DNA from: CAYJDR01 sp964368965
Lineage (GTDB): Bacteria; Chrysiogenota; Deferribacteres; Deferribacterales; Mucispirillaceae
Reading direction: 5' to 3'
Assembly: GCA_964368965.1 (NCBI GenBank)
Contig: CAYJDR010000005.1
Location: 1-64,000, forward strand
DNA length: 64,000 bases
In this document: positions 54,039 to 63,239 of the stretch, in pieces
Layout of the letters: each line of letters begins with the position of its first letter
Position numbering within the stretch: position 1 is the stretch's first letter
Notes under the pieces: model-generated
The model's database searches: none
What the model saw: only the letters and a program-made list of their open reading frames with translations
Told to the model about the DNA's origin: nothing
Translations under genes and position numbers: made by a program

Positions 54039-54611
54039 CTAAACTAAGTTGCTATTTCTAACAACTTTTCTCAACATTGGCACAGACATAACTGCACCAA
54101 TCATTTTCACAAAATCAAACAAGATAAACGGTGCAACACCCATCATAAAAGCGGCATGTAGTGATGTTGCCTTATCTTGCACAAGGTTTAAATTTCCGTA
54201 TAGCCATAGCGCACCTAAGCCATCAACGATAAGCACAGATACGATACCTGCTAAAAGATAACCCATAATATTATTAAAACGGCTAGCAATCATACCTACA
54301 GGGATTGTAGATATCAAATAACCTAGCACATAACCAAATGTTGGCTTAAACACATAGCCTAGCCCGCCGCCGCTTGCAAATATTGGTAACCCTGTAATAC
54401 CCAAAGTAATATAAATTAAAACTCCGTAAAAAGACCTTCTTGCGCCAAAAACCATTGGCATAAGTATAATAACATAATTCTGCATCGTAAAAGGTACTGG
54501 ATACATAGGGATACGTACAAACGCACTTAAAGCTATAACTGCGGCTATCAAGCCAGCTATAATGCCAGTATAGCTAATGTTTTTCACTGCTCCTGCTTGA
54601 GCTGTCATCAT
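54039..54611 (-). CDS. bioY: BioY biotin transporter
   Basis: 190 residues with six membrane segments. BioY motifs are visible: VRIPMYPVPFTMQNYVIILMPMVFGARRS (with the VPFT-Q core), LPIFASGGGLGYVFKPTFGYVLGYL and AFMMGVAPFILFDFVKMIGA. It is the substrate-binding (S) component of an ECF biotin transporter; BioY alone can import biotin. No bioM/bioN or ECF module is nearby. The start ATG overlaps the previous stop, with GGAGGTG upstream. Confidence 0.93.
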   Translation of the reverse strand: MMTAQAGAVKNISYTGIIAGLIAAVIALSAFVRIPMYPVPFTMQNYVIILMPMVFGARRSFYGVLIYITLGITGLPIFASGGGLGYVFKPTFGYVLGYLISTIPVGMIASRFNNIMGYLLAGIVSVLIVDGLGALWLYGNLNLVQDKATSLHAAFMMGVAPFILFDFVKMIGAVMSVPMLRKVVRNSNLV

Positions 54612-55024
54612 TATTCTTCACCTCCAAATTGCTCAAATAAATTTGCATCTACGAATATTGGTACTTGTAGCCTTATCCCAACTGCTACTGCATCAGACGG
54701 GCGGCAATCAATAGCGACATCGCTCCCATCTATCTGCACAACCATCTTAGCATAGTATATACCATCATCATAGTTATCTATCAATACTTTATCTAACTTT
54801 AACTTGTCAGACAAACTAAAAACATCCTTCACCATATCATGAGTCATAGGTCTAGGTACTTCAATCTTTTCAAGCACGCACTCAAATGATTCATATTCGC
54901 TACGCCCTATGTTTATCTGCAAAAATTTATTGCGAGTTTTTTCACACTCTGCTTCCAATATCATCGAGTATCTACTAGTTATCGGCTCTTTGATAATATG
55001 CTTTAAATGAGCATTAACTAACAT
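54611..55024 (-). CDS. bifunctional nuclease (DUF151) family protein
   Basis: 137 residues from ATG 55024, where AGGAGG sits seven bases upstream and the MiaB stop is one base away. A TTG 21 bases upstream gives a less likely longer form. The BFN core is present: NIGRSEYESFECVLE, MTHDMVKDVF, YYAKMVVQIDGSDVAIDCRPSDAVAVGIRLQVPIFVDANLFE. The 'DCRPSDAVA-A-R' strand is the family signature. Plant and bacterial members have been reported with RNase and DNase activity. It sits between miaB and bioY. Confidence 0.87.
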   Translation of the reverse strand: MLVNAHLKHIIKEPITSRYSMILEAECEKTRNKFLQINIGRSEYESFECVLEKIEVPRPMTHDMVKDVFSLSDKLKLDKVLIDNYDDGIYYAKMVVQIDGSDVAIDCRPSDAVAVGIRLQVPIFVDANLFEQFGGEE

Positions 55025-55025
55025 A

Positions 55026-56339
55026 CTAACCCTCCTTTTTGCCAAATAGACTGTTGCGTTTCGCTTCCTCTATCCTAACTGTAACTTCTTCACCTGTAGC
55101 AATCTCTATATCAGATGTGAAGTTCACACTCCTTTGGTATACATTGCACCCTGTATACACATTTGCATCTTTTTTGCTACGGCCAGTGACAAGTACATCT
55201 GTTGTAGTGCCGATGAGTGTTGATAGCTTTTTATCTGTCACTTCATCTTTCACATCAAATAATGCAGCAAGTCTTCTGCTTTTATCAGCTTCGCTAACGT
55301 CGTCCTTCATATCCCACGATTTTGTAAGTGGTCGAGGCGAATATTTGAACGCAAAAATATGGTCAAAATTAACGTATCTTATAGCTTTTATAGTTTCTTC
55401 AAAATCTTGCTCTGTTTCTGTTGGAAACCCGATAATAAAATCTGACGAAAAACCAACATCAGGCATGATTTTTCTAGCATAATCTATCTTATTCATATAT
55501 TCAGCGTACGTGTAGCCCCTGTTCATCAACTCAAGCACCCTGTCAGACCCTGATTGCATAGGTAGGTGAACATATCTGCAAATTTTTTCGCTGTCAGCTA
55601 TAGTATGAATGAGCTTTTCAGAAAAATCTTTCGGATGAGATGTGATAAACCTTATGCGTTTTATTCCGTCAATCTTATCAACTTTCTTAAGCAACTCAGA
55701 AAAATCAATTTCTTCTGCGCTATTATATCCATATGAGTTCACGTTTTGCCCAAGTAGTGTAACTTCTTTTACACCGTTATCAACTAAGCGCTGAACTTCG
55801 CCAACTATCTCTATCGAGCTTCTAGAAATCTCTTTACCACGCACATAAGGAACGATACAGTATGAGCAGAAGTTCTCGCAACCACGCATGATAGTCACAC
55901 TTGCTGAAACACTTGCGGCACGGTTAAAATCGCCTACTGTGAAAGTGTCTGATGACATATCAGTATCTGCAAATCGCTCACCGCGGAACGCTCTCTCAAG
56001 TGTTGTATCTATCCTTGATAGTGCTTCTGTACCCATGACAAATTGGACATCGCTAAACTGTTTTAGTAGGTTTTGCCCCTCTTGTTGCGCAACACAACCA
56101 CATATGCCAATCATTGGCGGTGTCGCCCTTTTAAACTTTCTGATAACGCCTAGATAGCTCGCTATCTTCTTTTGCGGTTTTTCACGCACGCTACATGTAT
56201 TAAATAAAATAACATCTGCTTGTGATGGCTCATTAGTTAAAAATAGGCCATGTTTTTCTAGTGCTGATGCTATGCGCTCTGAGTCGTATTCGTTCATTGC
56301 ACAGCCGAACGTATATATAAAATAACTACCTGTATTCAT
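55026..56339 (-). CDS. miaB: tRNA-2-methylthio-N6-dimethylallyladenosine synthase
   Basis: 437 residues from ATG 56339; the frame stays open further upstream into the WbaP gene, but the family start is MNTGSYFIYTFGCAMNEYDSE. The N-terminal domain has cluster ligands C13, C49 and C82 (GCAMN, NTCSVREKP, CGCVAQ). The radical SAM motif is RGCENFCSYC (C154, C158, C161). A C-terminal TRAM domain ends the chain. It adds a methylthio group to i6A37 of tRNA. It follows wbaP by eight bases and precedes the bifunctional-nuclease gene. Confidence 0.95.
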   Translation of the reverse strand: MNTGSYFIYTFGCAMNEYDSERIASALEKHGLFLTNEPSQADVILFNTCSVREKPQKKIASYLGVIRKFKRATPPMIGICGCVAQQEGQNLLKQFSDVQFVMGTEALSRIDTTLERAFRGERFADTDMSSDTFTVGDFNRAASVSASVTIMRGCENFCSYCIVPYVRGKEISRSSIEIVGEVQRLVDNGVKEVTLLGQNVNSYGYNSAEEIDFSELLKKVDKIDGIKRIRFITSHPKDFSEKLIHTIADSEKICRYVHLPMQSGSDRVLELMNRGYTYAEYMNKIDYARKIMPDVGFSSDFIIGFPTETEQDFEETIKAIRYVNFDHIFAFKYSPRPLTKSWDMKDDVSEADKSRRLAALFDVKDEVTDKKLSTLIGTTTDVLVTGRSKKDANVYTGCNVYQRSVNFTSDIEIATGEEVTVRIEEAKRNSLFGKKEG

Positions 56340-56347
56340 GTTACTGC

Positions 56348-57682
56348 TTAGTATGCTCCTTCTCCCATTATTACCACTTTCGGTGTTTCCATCAATATCA
56401 CAATATCTAACCATACTGACCAATTTAATACATACCACGTATCTTTCAAGATCCTATAGTCATAAGTTGTGTTACTTCTGCCGCTAATCTGCCACAACCC
56501 CGTTATACCAGGGCGTACCATTTTATAATATTCTGCATATTCTTTATAATATTCGTCAATCTCTTTTTGTACAACTGGTCTAGGGCCAACAAGGCTCATA
56601 TCACCTTTAATCACGTTAAATAGTTGCGGTAATTCATCAAGCGATGTTTTGCGTAAAAATTTACCGACTTTTGTAACTCGTGGGTCGTTTTTCAGCTTGA
56701 ATGTACGTTCCCATTCCATGCGCATTTCAAGGTTTTCAAGCAATGCTTTATTTAGCACGTCATCTGCATCTTTATACATGGAGCGAAACTTGTAGACATA
56801 TATCTTTTTGCCCCCTCTACCAATGCGCTCTTGTTTATAAAATGCACTGCCTTTTGACGTTGCCCTAATCGCAACCACTATCACTACTGTAAACAGTAAT
56901 ATAGTTGGCAACGCAAGCAAACACAATAGCAAATCAAACGAACGCTTCAAAAGCCTATTTACAAACGAGCTAATGTTATTATCTACCTGTAAGATAGACA
57001 CTTGCGATTTAAACGTCTGCATTGTACGCACATTTGAAAACGCTACACGTTGCTTAGGGCTTATAAAATATATGTTTGAAAGTTTAATTTGCAACCTGCT
57101 TGCTATTATATGGCTGTTTTCAACAGCTTCAAAACTAGGCAAAAAGATTGCAACATCAACATTATGCTCATCAATTACACTATCAACATCTTCAATATAG
57201 CCAAGTAGAGGATATTTTGCGTTGTCGATATCACTTTCATCAGTTGAAACAACACCTACAACACCAAAGCCCATATAACTTTCGGAGTTTAGTGTATCAA
57301 TATATTCTTGCGCCTCATCGTACTTGCCGATGATAACTGTCTTTGCAACAAAAAATGGCGACATGCATAGCACACGCTTAACAACATACCTGATAACTAT
57401 ACTCAATGAAAACGTGTAAAACCATAAAAATAGTAACAATAGCCTTGATACATGATCAGACATCTTAACCATTGATACAAACGCAAATGCTAATATAAAC
57501 ACAATATTAATAGTTCTTGCCAGCTGCCTAGCTTCTAGCCAAAATGGCATGCGATTGTAATATAGCCCTGTTGCATAGTTCATGGCTATGTAGAATATAA
57601 GTATCCAAGCTGATTGAAAATAAAACTCGCCAAAGCTAATCGTTAGAGGCTGTATAATACTAAACCCGCTAACAAGCACACG
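56348..57682 (-). CDS. WbaP-type undecaprenyl-phosphate sugar-phosphate transferase, 5' end missing in gap
   Basis: The last 444 or so residues are present. They comprise the end of the N-terminal membrane bundle (four or five hydrophobic segments), a CoA-binding-like domain (VIIGKYDEAQEYIDTL, GYIEDVDSVIDEHNVDVAIFL), and the bacterial sugar-transferase domain with YKQERIGRGGKKIYVYKFRSM, FLRKTSLDELPQLFNVIKGDMSLVGPRP and RPGITGLWQISGRS. It transfers a hexose-1-phosphate to undecaprenyl phosphate to begin O-antigen or exopolysaccharide units. The start codon is lost in the 100-N gap, where about 20-40 N-terminal residues should lie. The frame happens to stay open through the N run into the heptosyltransferase, but this should not be taken as a fusion. 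Confidence 0.87.
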   Translation of the reverse strand, partial: RVLVSGFSIIQPLTISFGEFYFQSAWILIFYIAMNYATGLYYNRMPFWLEARQLARTINIVFILAFAFVSMVKMSDHVSRLLLLFLWFYTFSLSIVIRYVVKRVLCMSPFFVAKTVIIGKYDEAQEYIDTLNSESYMGFGVVGVVSTDESDIDNAKYPLLGYIEDVDSVIDEHNVDVAIFLPSFEAVENSHIIASRLQIKLSNIYFISPKQRVAFSNVRTMQTFKSQVSILQVDNNISSFVNRLLKRSFDLLLCLLALPTILLFTVVIVVAIRATSKGSAFYKQERIGRGGKKIYVYKFRSMYKDADDVLNKALLENLEMRMEWERTFKLKNDPRVTKVGKFLRKTSLDELPQLFNVIKGDMSLVGPRPVVQKEIDEYYKEYAEYYKMVRPGITGLWQISGRSNTTYDYRILKDTWYVLNWSVWLDIVILMETPKVVIMGEGAY

Positions 57683-57782
57683 NNNNNNNNNNNNNNNNNN
57701 NNNNNNNNNNNNNNNNNNNNNNNNNNNNNNNNNNNNNNNNNNNNNNNNNNNNNNNNNNNNNNNNNNNNNNNNNNNNNNNNNN
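57683..57782. other. assembly gap of exactly 100 N
   Basis: A placeholder gap between the heptosyltransferase (C-terminus lost) and the WbaP gene (N-terminus lost). By usual family lengths, at least about 150 bases of coding sequence must be missing, so the true gap exceeds 100 or encloses further genes. Confidence 0.95.
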
Positions 57783-58771
57783 ATATTGTTAGCCGTAGCG
57801 CTGTAAAACCTTGATGAAACAGGTGCATAACCAGCTGCGCTATTTGTGCCATATAAACATACTGCTGGCACGCCTAAATAGTTTGCAAGGTATGTAAGCT
57901 CATTATCTATGCCTATCACAAATGTAGATTGCTTAATTTCGTTACATAGTGCTTCAAAGTCAAGCCTGCCGACAAAATAGTCTACGTCAATCTTTGGGCC
58001 TAGCTCATCAACAAACTTTTCAGCGACTTCTGCATATTGTTTATCACCTATTATGCCAACTCTATAGCCTCGCTTTGATAGCACACTTATTATATATGCC
58101 CAGTTATCTTCGTGCCATACTCGGTTTGCATCGTTGCTATATTTTGGGAACATCTCCACAAGCACAACTTTACCTATAGATGCCGACGTCGTGCGATAAG
58201 TTGAGATACCATCATAGTTAGTGACTTTTATAAGTGATAGCAAATCTTTATAGTTGTCTGATATTGATTTTGTTTTATCATACTCTGTGACTTTGTTATA
58301 TGGATAGTGCCTACCCTCGCCCTCTGACTTGAAGCCGATTTTATATGTTGCATTAATATAACATGAAAGTATAGCCTCAAACCTAGACCAGCGCCCAAAG
58401 TCGATAAGTATGTCGTATACATCGCCTTTTGTTATAGCTTTTCTAGTTTTATTCATGCTGTTTGGGTATACTTTTTTAACATCATCAACGCACGTCATTA
58501 GCTTTACAGCATTGTAGTTATCATCCGTTGTAAAAAAGACTATCTCAGCGTGTGGATATTTCTTTTTGATAGCTTGTAAGTAGTAAGATGTCGCAAAAAT
58601 TTCGCTATATGGTGCAATAGATATAACCGCAACACGCGATACAAACTCAGGCAACACAGCTTCAGCTTGTTGCTTAAAGCCACTCAATGCAAAGAGTATC
58701 GGCGTGCCTAAGTTTCTATCTTTAAGTGTTGTATATCTAACGACCTTATCTTTTTTAGATAATATAGCCAT
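57783..58771 (-). CDS. glycosyltransferase family 9 heptosyltransferase-like, 3' end missing in gap
   Basis: About 329 residues remain. GT9 pattern: VISIAPYSEIFATSYYLQAIKKKYPHAEIVFFTT early, DILIDFGRWSRFEAILSCYINATYKIGFKSEG in the middle, and GYRVGIIGDKQYAEVAE, DYFVGRLDFEALCNEIKQSTFVIGIDNELTYLANYLGVPAVCLYG late. The last corresponds to the ADP-heptose-binding 'D-g-mHlA-alg-P-v-lFG' region, but here it reads DNELTYLA, so the conserved His is absent. It probably adds heptose or another sugar to LPS core. ATG 58771 overlaps hldD by 17 bp. The final 20-30 residues are in the gap. Confidence 0.77.
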
Positions 58772-59696
58772 CGCTCTCTTCTAAAACTTTTGCGTATGAT
58801 TTTACGCCTGTTTTTAAGTCGATAAATGGTTTATTGTAGCCAGCTTTGTGCAGTTTATCCATATCTGCTTCCGTGAACGCTTGGTATTTACCTTTTAGCG
58901 TATCTGGGAACGGTACAGTATCTAGCTTTGCATCAGGATATATTTCTTGTAGCGCCTCAGCGATTTTGCAGAAGCTTTCAGCGTTGCCAGTGCCACAGTT
59001 GAATATGCCTGATACTTGTGGGTTTTGGTATAGGAATATGTTTACATTAACTACATCGTCAACGTGTATGAAGTCACGCCTGAACCCTTCGCTACCTTCA
59101 AACAATTTCATTGCTTCGCCTTGCTTAATTTGGTGGAACATGTGGTATGCTACAGATGCCATTTTCCCTTTATGGTTTTCTTGTGGCCCATATACGTTGA
59201 AATATCTTAACCCAGCTGCTTGGATTTTTAATGTTGGTAACATTTTCGCAAGGTATCTATCAAACTGATATTTTGAGAACGCATATACATTTAACGGGTA
59301 TTCACACTCACGCTCTTCTCTAAACCCATCATCACCGTTACCGTAAACTGAAGCAGATGAAGCATAGATGAAGCGTACATTATGTTTGATACATGCATGT
59401 AGTAGCTCTTTTGAGAACTCATAGTTGTTACGCATCATGTATTTGCCATCTGGCTCTGTAGTACTTGAGCATGCGCCTTGGTGGAAAACTGCTTCAACAT
59501 CATATTCCGTGAAGAATTCTTCAATGTTGAAATCTTCTTTATCAAAATAGTCATGAAATTCAAGCCTATTAAGGTTTTTATGTTTTGTGCCATTTAATAA
59601 ATTGTCTGTGATGACAATATCTGTCTTGCCTAGTTTATTCAATCCGTAAACAATGTTTGAGCCGATAAATCCAGCGCCGCCAGTAACTAATATCAT
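58755..59696 (-). CDS. hldD: ADP-L-glycero-D-manno-heptose-6-epimerase
   Basis: 313 residues of the extended short-chain dehydrogenase fold. The NAD(P) motif is TGGAGFIGS (5-13). The active-site strands are FHQGACSSTTEPDG, YASSASVYGNG and YPLNVYAFSKYQFD (Tyr-x-x-x-Lys), followed by GLRYFNVYGPQENHKGKMASV, a HldD-specific run, and FEGSEGFRRDFIHVDDVVNV. It makes ADP-L-glycero-D-manno-heptose for LPS inner core. It follows hldE by eight bases. Confidence 0.95.
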   Translation of the reverse strand: MILVTGGAGFIGSNIVYGLNKLGKTDIVITDNLLNGTKHKNLNRLEFHDYFDKEDFNIEEFFTEYDVEAVFHQGACSSTTEPDGKYMMRNNYEFSKELLHACIKHNVRFIYASSASVYGNGDDGFREERECEYPLNVYAFSKYQFDRYLAKMLPTLKIQAAGLRYFNVYGPQENHKGKMASVAYHMFHQIKQGEAMKLFEGSEGFRRDFIHVDDVVNVNIFLYQNPQVSGIFNCGTGNAESFCKIAEALQEIYPDAKLDTVPFPDTLKGKYQAFTEADMDKLHKAGYNKPFIDLKTGVKSYAKVLEESDGYII

Positions 59697-59704
59697 TTTT
59701 CCAC

Positions 59705-61114
59705 CTATCCGTTTATTTTTTCAATAGTGCTTGTTGTTGAGTATCCGTCTACAAATTTTAGCAGAACTGTTTCCTTTGCAAACTCTCTTCCAACAACTTC
59801 TTCCAATTTATAATCGCCACCTTTAACGAGCACATCAGGCTTGATAAGCTTAATAAGTTCGTGCGGTGTATCTTCATCAAATATAACTACATAGTCGATA
59901 ACTTCTAACGCTTCCAATATAAACGCCCTGTCCAGTTCGCTATTAATTGGGCGACCTTCACCTTTCAAGCGTTTAACAGAGTTATCGCTATTTAAGCCAA
60001 GTATTAGTATATCTCCTAAGTTTTTAGCTTGCTTTAGGTAAGTAACATGCCCTGTGTGAAGGATATCAAAACAACCGTTAGTAAACACGATTTTTTTATT
60101 GTTTGCGCGTTCTCTGTTTGCGATATGTTCAACATCAGCATACTTTGTGATTTTAGACGCAGTATAGTCGCTAATCTTTTTAGATAGTTCTGCAAAAGTG
60201 ATAGGTGCTGTACCCATCTTACCAACTACAATACTTGCAGCAGTGTTCGCAACTGTAGCAGCGTCTACAAGTTCTCTGCCACAACCAAGCGATAGCGCCA
60301 TTGTTGCAACAACAGTATCACCAGCGCCCGACACATCAAACACATCCCTAGCTTCTGCGACAAGTGTTGTGTGTGTGCCTTCTGATACGACTGTCATGCC
60401 TTTTTCTGAGCGTGTAACAACTAAGTTCGATATCTTATAGTGGTTGCGTATTTTATTAGCAACATCAATAACGTCTTTGTCTTCGTTAGCTACTTTGTTG
60501 CCATATGCTTCTGACAACTCTTTTACGTTTGGTGTAACGATTGTTGCGCCTGTATATTTTGTCCAGTCGCTACCTTTTGGGTCAACTATAGTCACTTTGC
60601 CTAACTTGTTAGCCTCTGATATAATGTATGAGCATATCTCTGGTGTGCAAACACCTTTGCCATAGTCTGATATAACTATAACATCGTATAATGCGATATT
60701 GCCTGCAATCATCTGCTTAAACTCAGCTACGTAGTCGCCAGCTATATCTTTTATTTCTTCGAAGTCCAATCTAACGATTTGCTGTTTGCTGCCTATTATC
60801 CTAAGCTTTGATGTTGTAGGTGTTCCAATGTTTAGGAACTCATACTTAACGCCGATATTTTCCAACATATTTTTTAAGAAGTTGCCGTTATCATCATTGC
60901 CCGCTATGCCTAATATTTTGCATGAGCCATTTAGTGAAGCTACGTTGTTTGCAACATTGCTAGCGCCACCTAAAGTTGATACGATTTTTTCAACATTTAC
61001 AACAGGTACTGGCGCTTCAGGGGATATCCTTGATACGCCACCGTGATAATATTTATCTAGCATTGCATCACCAATGATTAAAACGCTAGAGTTTGAAAAG
61101 TTAATTTCCTGCAT
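59705..61114 (-). CDS. hldE: bifunctional heptose kinase/adenylyltransferase HldE
   Basis: 469 residues. The ribokinase-like kinase domain occupies about 1-315: ISPEAPVPVV, STLGGASNVANNVASLN, VISDYGKGV and DVSGAGDTVVATMAL, with the catalytic Asp in GAGD. The cytidylyltransferase-like adenylyl domain occupies about 335-469: FTNGCFDILHTGHVTYLKQAKNLGD, including HxGH, and KGEGRPINSELDRAFIL, KPDVLVKGGDY. It phosphorylates heptose-7-phosphate at C1 and later adenylylates it. Both halves look complete. Confidence 0.96.
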   Translation of the reverse strand: MQEINFSNSSVLIIGDAMLDKYYHGGVSRISPEAPVPVVNVEKIVSTLGGASNVANNVASLNGSCKILGIAGNDDNGNFLKNMLENIGVKYEFLNIGTPTTSKLRIIGSKQQIVRLDFEEIKDIAGDYVAEFKQMIAGNIALYDVIVISDYGKGVCTPEICSYIISEANKLGKVTIVDPKGSDWTKYTGATIVTPNVKELSEAYGNKVANEDKDVIDVANKIRNHYKISNLVVTRSEKGMTVVSEGTHTTLVAEARDVFDVSGAGDTVVATMALSLGCGRELVDAATVANTAASIVVGKMGTAPITFAELSKKISDYTASKITKYADVEHIANRERANNKKIVFTNGCFDILHTGHVTYLKQAKNLGDILILGLNSDNSVKRLKGEGRPINSELDRAFILEALEVIDYVVIFDEDTPHELIKLIKPDVLVKGGDYKLEEVVGREFAKETVLLKFVDGYSTTSTIEKING

Positions 61115-61126
61115 TTTATTTCCTTA

Positions 61127-61858
61127 CTACTTTTTATTTAACATATTATTTAATACTCTAATTTGCTCTTGAGCATTAATATATTCTTGAGATTGCTCGC
61201 CTACGAGCGAATACCAATAAATTGCATCACGTATTTGTGATTGCCTTGAGCCGCTTGTTTCAATCTTGTTATATGAGCGGTTAGCTATCGTGTATGCAAT
61301 TTGATATTTAAACAACAATGTGCGCTCATCAGGCTCTATGATATAGTCTATGATGTTATACGCCCTCTCATACTCGCCACTGCTGAAGTAGCCACGTGCT
61401 TGAGTATAGTAGCGTATAGGCGCTTCACGTTTTATGCGTGCGATATCTTCAATGAGTTGTTTATCTAGTTCTAACACTTCATCAAACTTTTTAAAGCTTG
61501 GCGATATATTTAATAATTTGTCAGACGCTTCAGATAGTTTATCGTTAGCTTCGCGATATTCTGCCCTATCAGTTAATTTAACAGCTTCTTGCCTAAGCAC
61601 TTTTGCTTGTTCAAGTAGTTTATTATTTTCAACAACGAAGTTAAGTTCTGTGCGATATAGTTGAACCTTTCTGTTTTTTGGGTTCACTTCCATTGCTCGT
61701 TTGACTGTTGCAAACGCTTCATCTATCTTGCCTTCACTCTCTAGTTGTTTAGCTTCGTCATATAGTTTAAAGTCAAGCCCATTTTGGTATGAATATATAC
61801 CATAGCCAACACCTGCAACCATAGCTGCAATAACTATATAACCAATAATTTTCGCCAT
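61127..61858 (-). CDS. membrane-anchored TPR-like protein
   Basis: 243 residues with one N-terminal membrane segment (about 4-23) and a mostly helical rest with TPR-like repeats (EGKIDEAFATVKRAMEVNPKNRKVQLYR, SGEYERAYNIIDYIIEPDE). Topology predicts the TPR part in the periplasm. No family recognised. It lies between the signal-peptide protein at 61863 and hldE with four- and 12-bp gaps, so it is co-expressed with envelope genes. Confidence 0.65.
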   Translation of the reverse strand: MAKIIGYIVIAAMVAGVGYGIYSYQNGLDFKLYDEAKQLESEGKIDEAFATVKRAMEVNPKNRKVQLYRTELNFVVENNKLLEQAKVLRQEAVKLTDRAEYREANDKLSEASDKLLNISPSFKKFDEVLELDKQLIEDIARIKREAPIRYYTQARGYFSSGEYERAYNIIDYIIEPDERTLLFKYQIAYTIANRSYNKIETSGSRQSQIRDAIYWYSLVGEQSQEYINAQEQIRVLNNMLNKK

Positions 61859-61862
61859 TATA

Positions 61863-63236
61863 TTAATTCGCCCCTGTGTACATCTGTACTAAGTCGATAA
61901 GCGTAGGTGATGATACTTCTGCCAAGTAGCCTCTTGACACTGTAACCTTGCCTAACTTATACGCCGCGATAGATAAGAATGCAGAATCTAACTCAGCTTT
62001 TGCTTGTGTGCCAGCAAGTGCTTCTATTGCTTCCCAGTCTTCATGTTGTACTAGTAGGTCATAAATTGCCCTTCTGTCTGAGCAACTAGAGAATTTATTT
62101 AAGTATGATTTATCATATAGTTTCTCAGATACAACATACTTGCCATATTCGCACAAGTTAGTACTTGCCTCTTTCTCAGATATTGTCGCCATGAAAGATG
62201 TGATACCTTTTGTATCGCTATTTTTCATATAGCAAGCTAGCTTAGTTTTGTTAAAGTCTACATTTGTAACGCCTAAACAACCATCGACATAATCACAATT
62301 AAAAGAGTTGCCAGTTTTGTTTGCAGACTCAATCATTCTGCAATATGCTGTAGAGCTTAGTTTATAATCAGCTTTCACATCAGTTGTGAATAAGTCATAA
62401 TATCTTAAAAAATCGTTCTTAGCCCATATATCTTCAAGCGCTAGTGATACGATTTCAGGGTCTTTATATTCGTTATAGAGTGTCCAAAACTCTTTGCTGT
62501 TTTTAGTGAGTGCAAAGTAATGCCCGTAGAAGTTCAACACTTCTGGTGTACGTTTTTCAGGTGTAAGGTTTTGGAATATCCTAACAAGTGTATCGTCTTT
62601 ATCTTTCGCTTGGTTGATTACATACATAGTTGTATCAGCTGAGAACTTATTCCTTGCGACAAACTCACCAACATCAGGCGTAATAGAACAACCAGCATAT
62701 ACATACGACTTGATAAGCGCGCTATCTATTGGAGAGTTCACCATCAAGGTAACAGCATCTTCACAGCTCATTTTTGATACGATATACATTTCATCGTTTT
62801 TAATTCTATCCATATCAAAGCGCTCATCATCATACATCTTAACGATATCAAGCTTATCTTTAGCAGCTGTGTAATTGCCCTCTTTCAAATAAGTTTGGTA
62901 AAGGATATATGTTGCAAACATAGCTTGCTCTGAGTTGCTATCACCCATAAGGAAATCTTCAAGGCTGATACGTGCAACATCGTAAAGCCCGTCTTCATAT
63001 GCGCTAAGCCCTACAAAGTAGTTTTCGTTAAACTTGCTTTGTGGAACAGTTTTTCCAACAGAAGTATCAACAAGTGCACCGATGTTAGGCTCTTTATCAA
63101 TGCTTGGGTCTGCTGGGTTAAGCGTTTTAGTCATCGTGTTTCCGATATCGCTACTCAAGTTATCTGCAACAGTATTTTGTGCAAACACAACACTAGGTAC
63201 TACAAAAACAATTAGCAATATAAGTATTTTTTTCAT
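61863..63236 (-). CDS. exported helical-repeat protein of unknown function
   Basis: 457 residues. A cleavable signal peptide (MKKILILLIVFVVPSVVFA, cut near 20) is followed by a low-complexity stretch and helical pairs that look TPR- or Sel1-like (GLSAYEDGLYDVARISLEDFLMGDSNSEQAMFATYILYQTYLKEGNYTAA). Several cysteines (SCEDAV, YAGCSITP, FNCDYVDGCLG) could form disulfides. It probably resides in the periplasm. Unrecognised family; adjacency to the membrane TPR protein and hldE suggests an envelope complex. AAAGGAA precedes the ATG. Confidence 0.6.
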   Translation of the reverse strand: MKKILILLIVFVVPSVVFAQNTVADNLSSDIGNTMTKTLNPADPSIDKEPNIGALVDTSVGKTVPQSKFNENYFVGLSAYEDGLYDVARISLEDFLMGDSNSEQAMFATYILYQTYLKEGNYTAAKDKLDIVKMYDDERFDMDRIKNDEMYIVSKMSCEDAVTLMVNSPIDSALIKSYVYAGCSITPDVGEFVARNKFSADTTMYVINQAKDKDDTLVRIFQNLTPEKRTPEVLNFYGHYFALTKNSKEFWTLYNEYKDPEIVSLALEDIWAKNDFLRYYDLFTTDVKADYKLSSTAYCRMIESANKTGNSFNCDYVDGCLGVTNVDFNKTKLACYMKNSDTKGITSFMATISEKEASTNLCEYGKYVVSEKLYDKSYLNKFSSCSDRRAIYDLLVQHEDWEAIEALAGTQAKAELDSAFLSIAAYKLGKVTVSRGYLAEVSSPTLIDLVQMYTGAN

Positions 63237-63239
63237 AAC

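Noticed and set aside
56340..56438. N-terminal extension of MiaB
   Set aside because: It would run into the WbaP gene, has no family similarity, and the MiaB family starts at the ATG at 56339.
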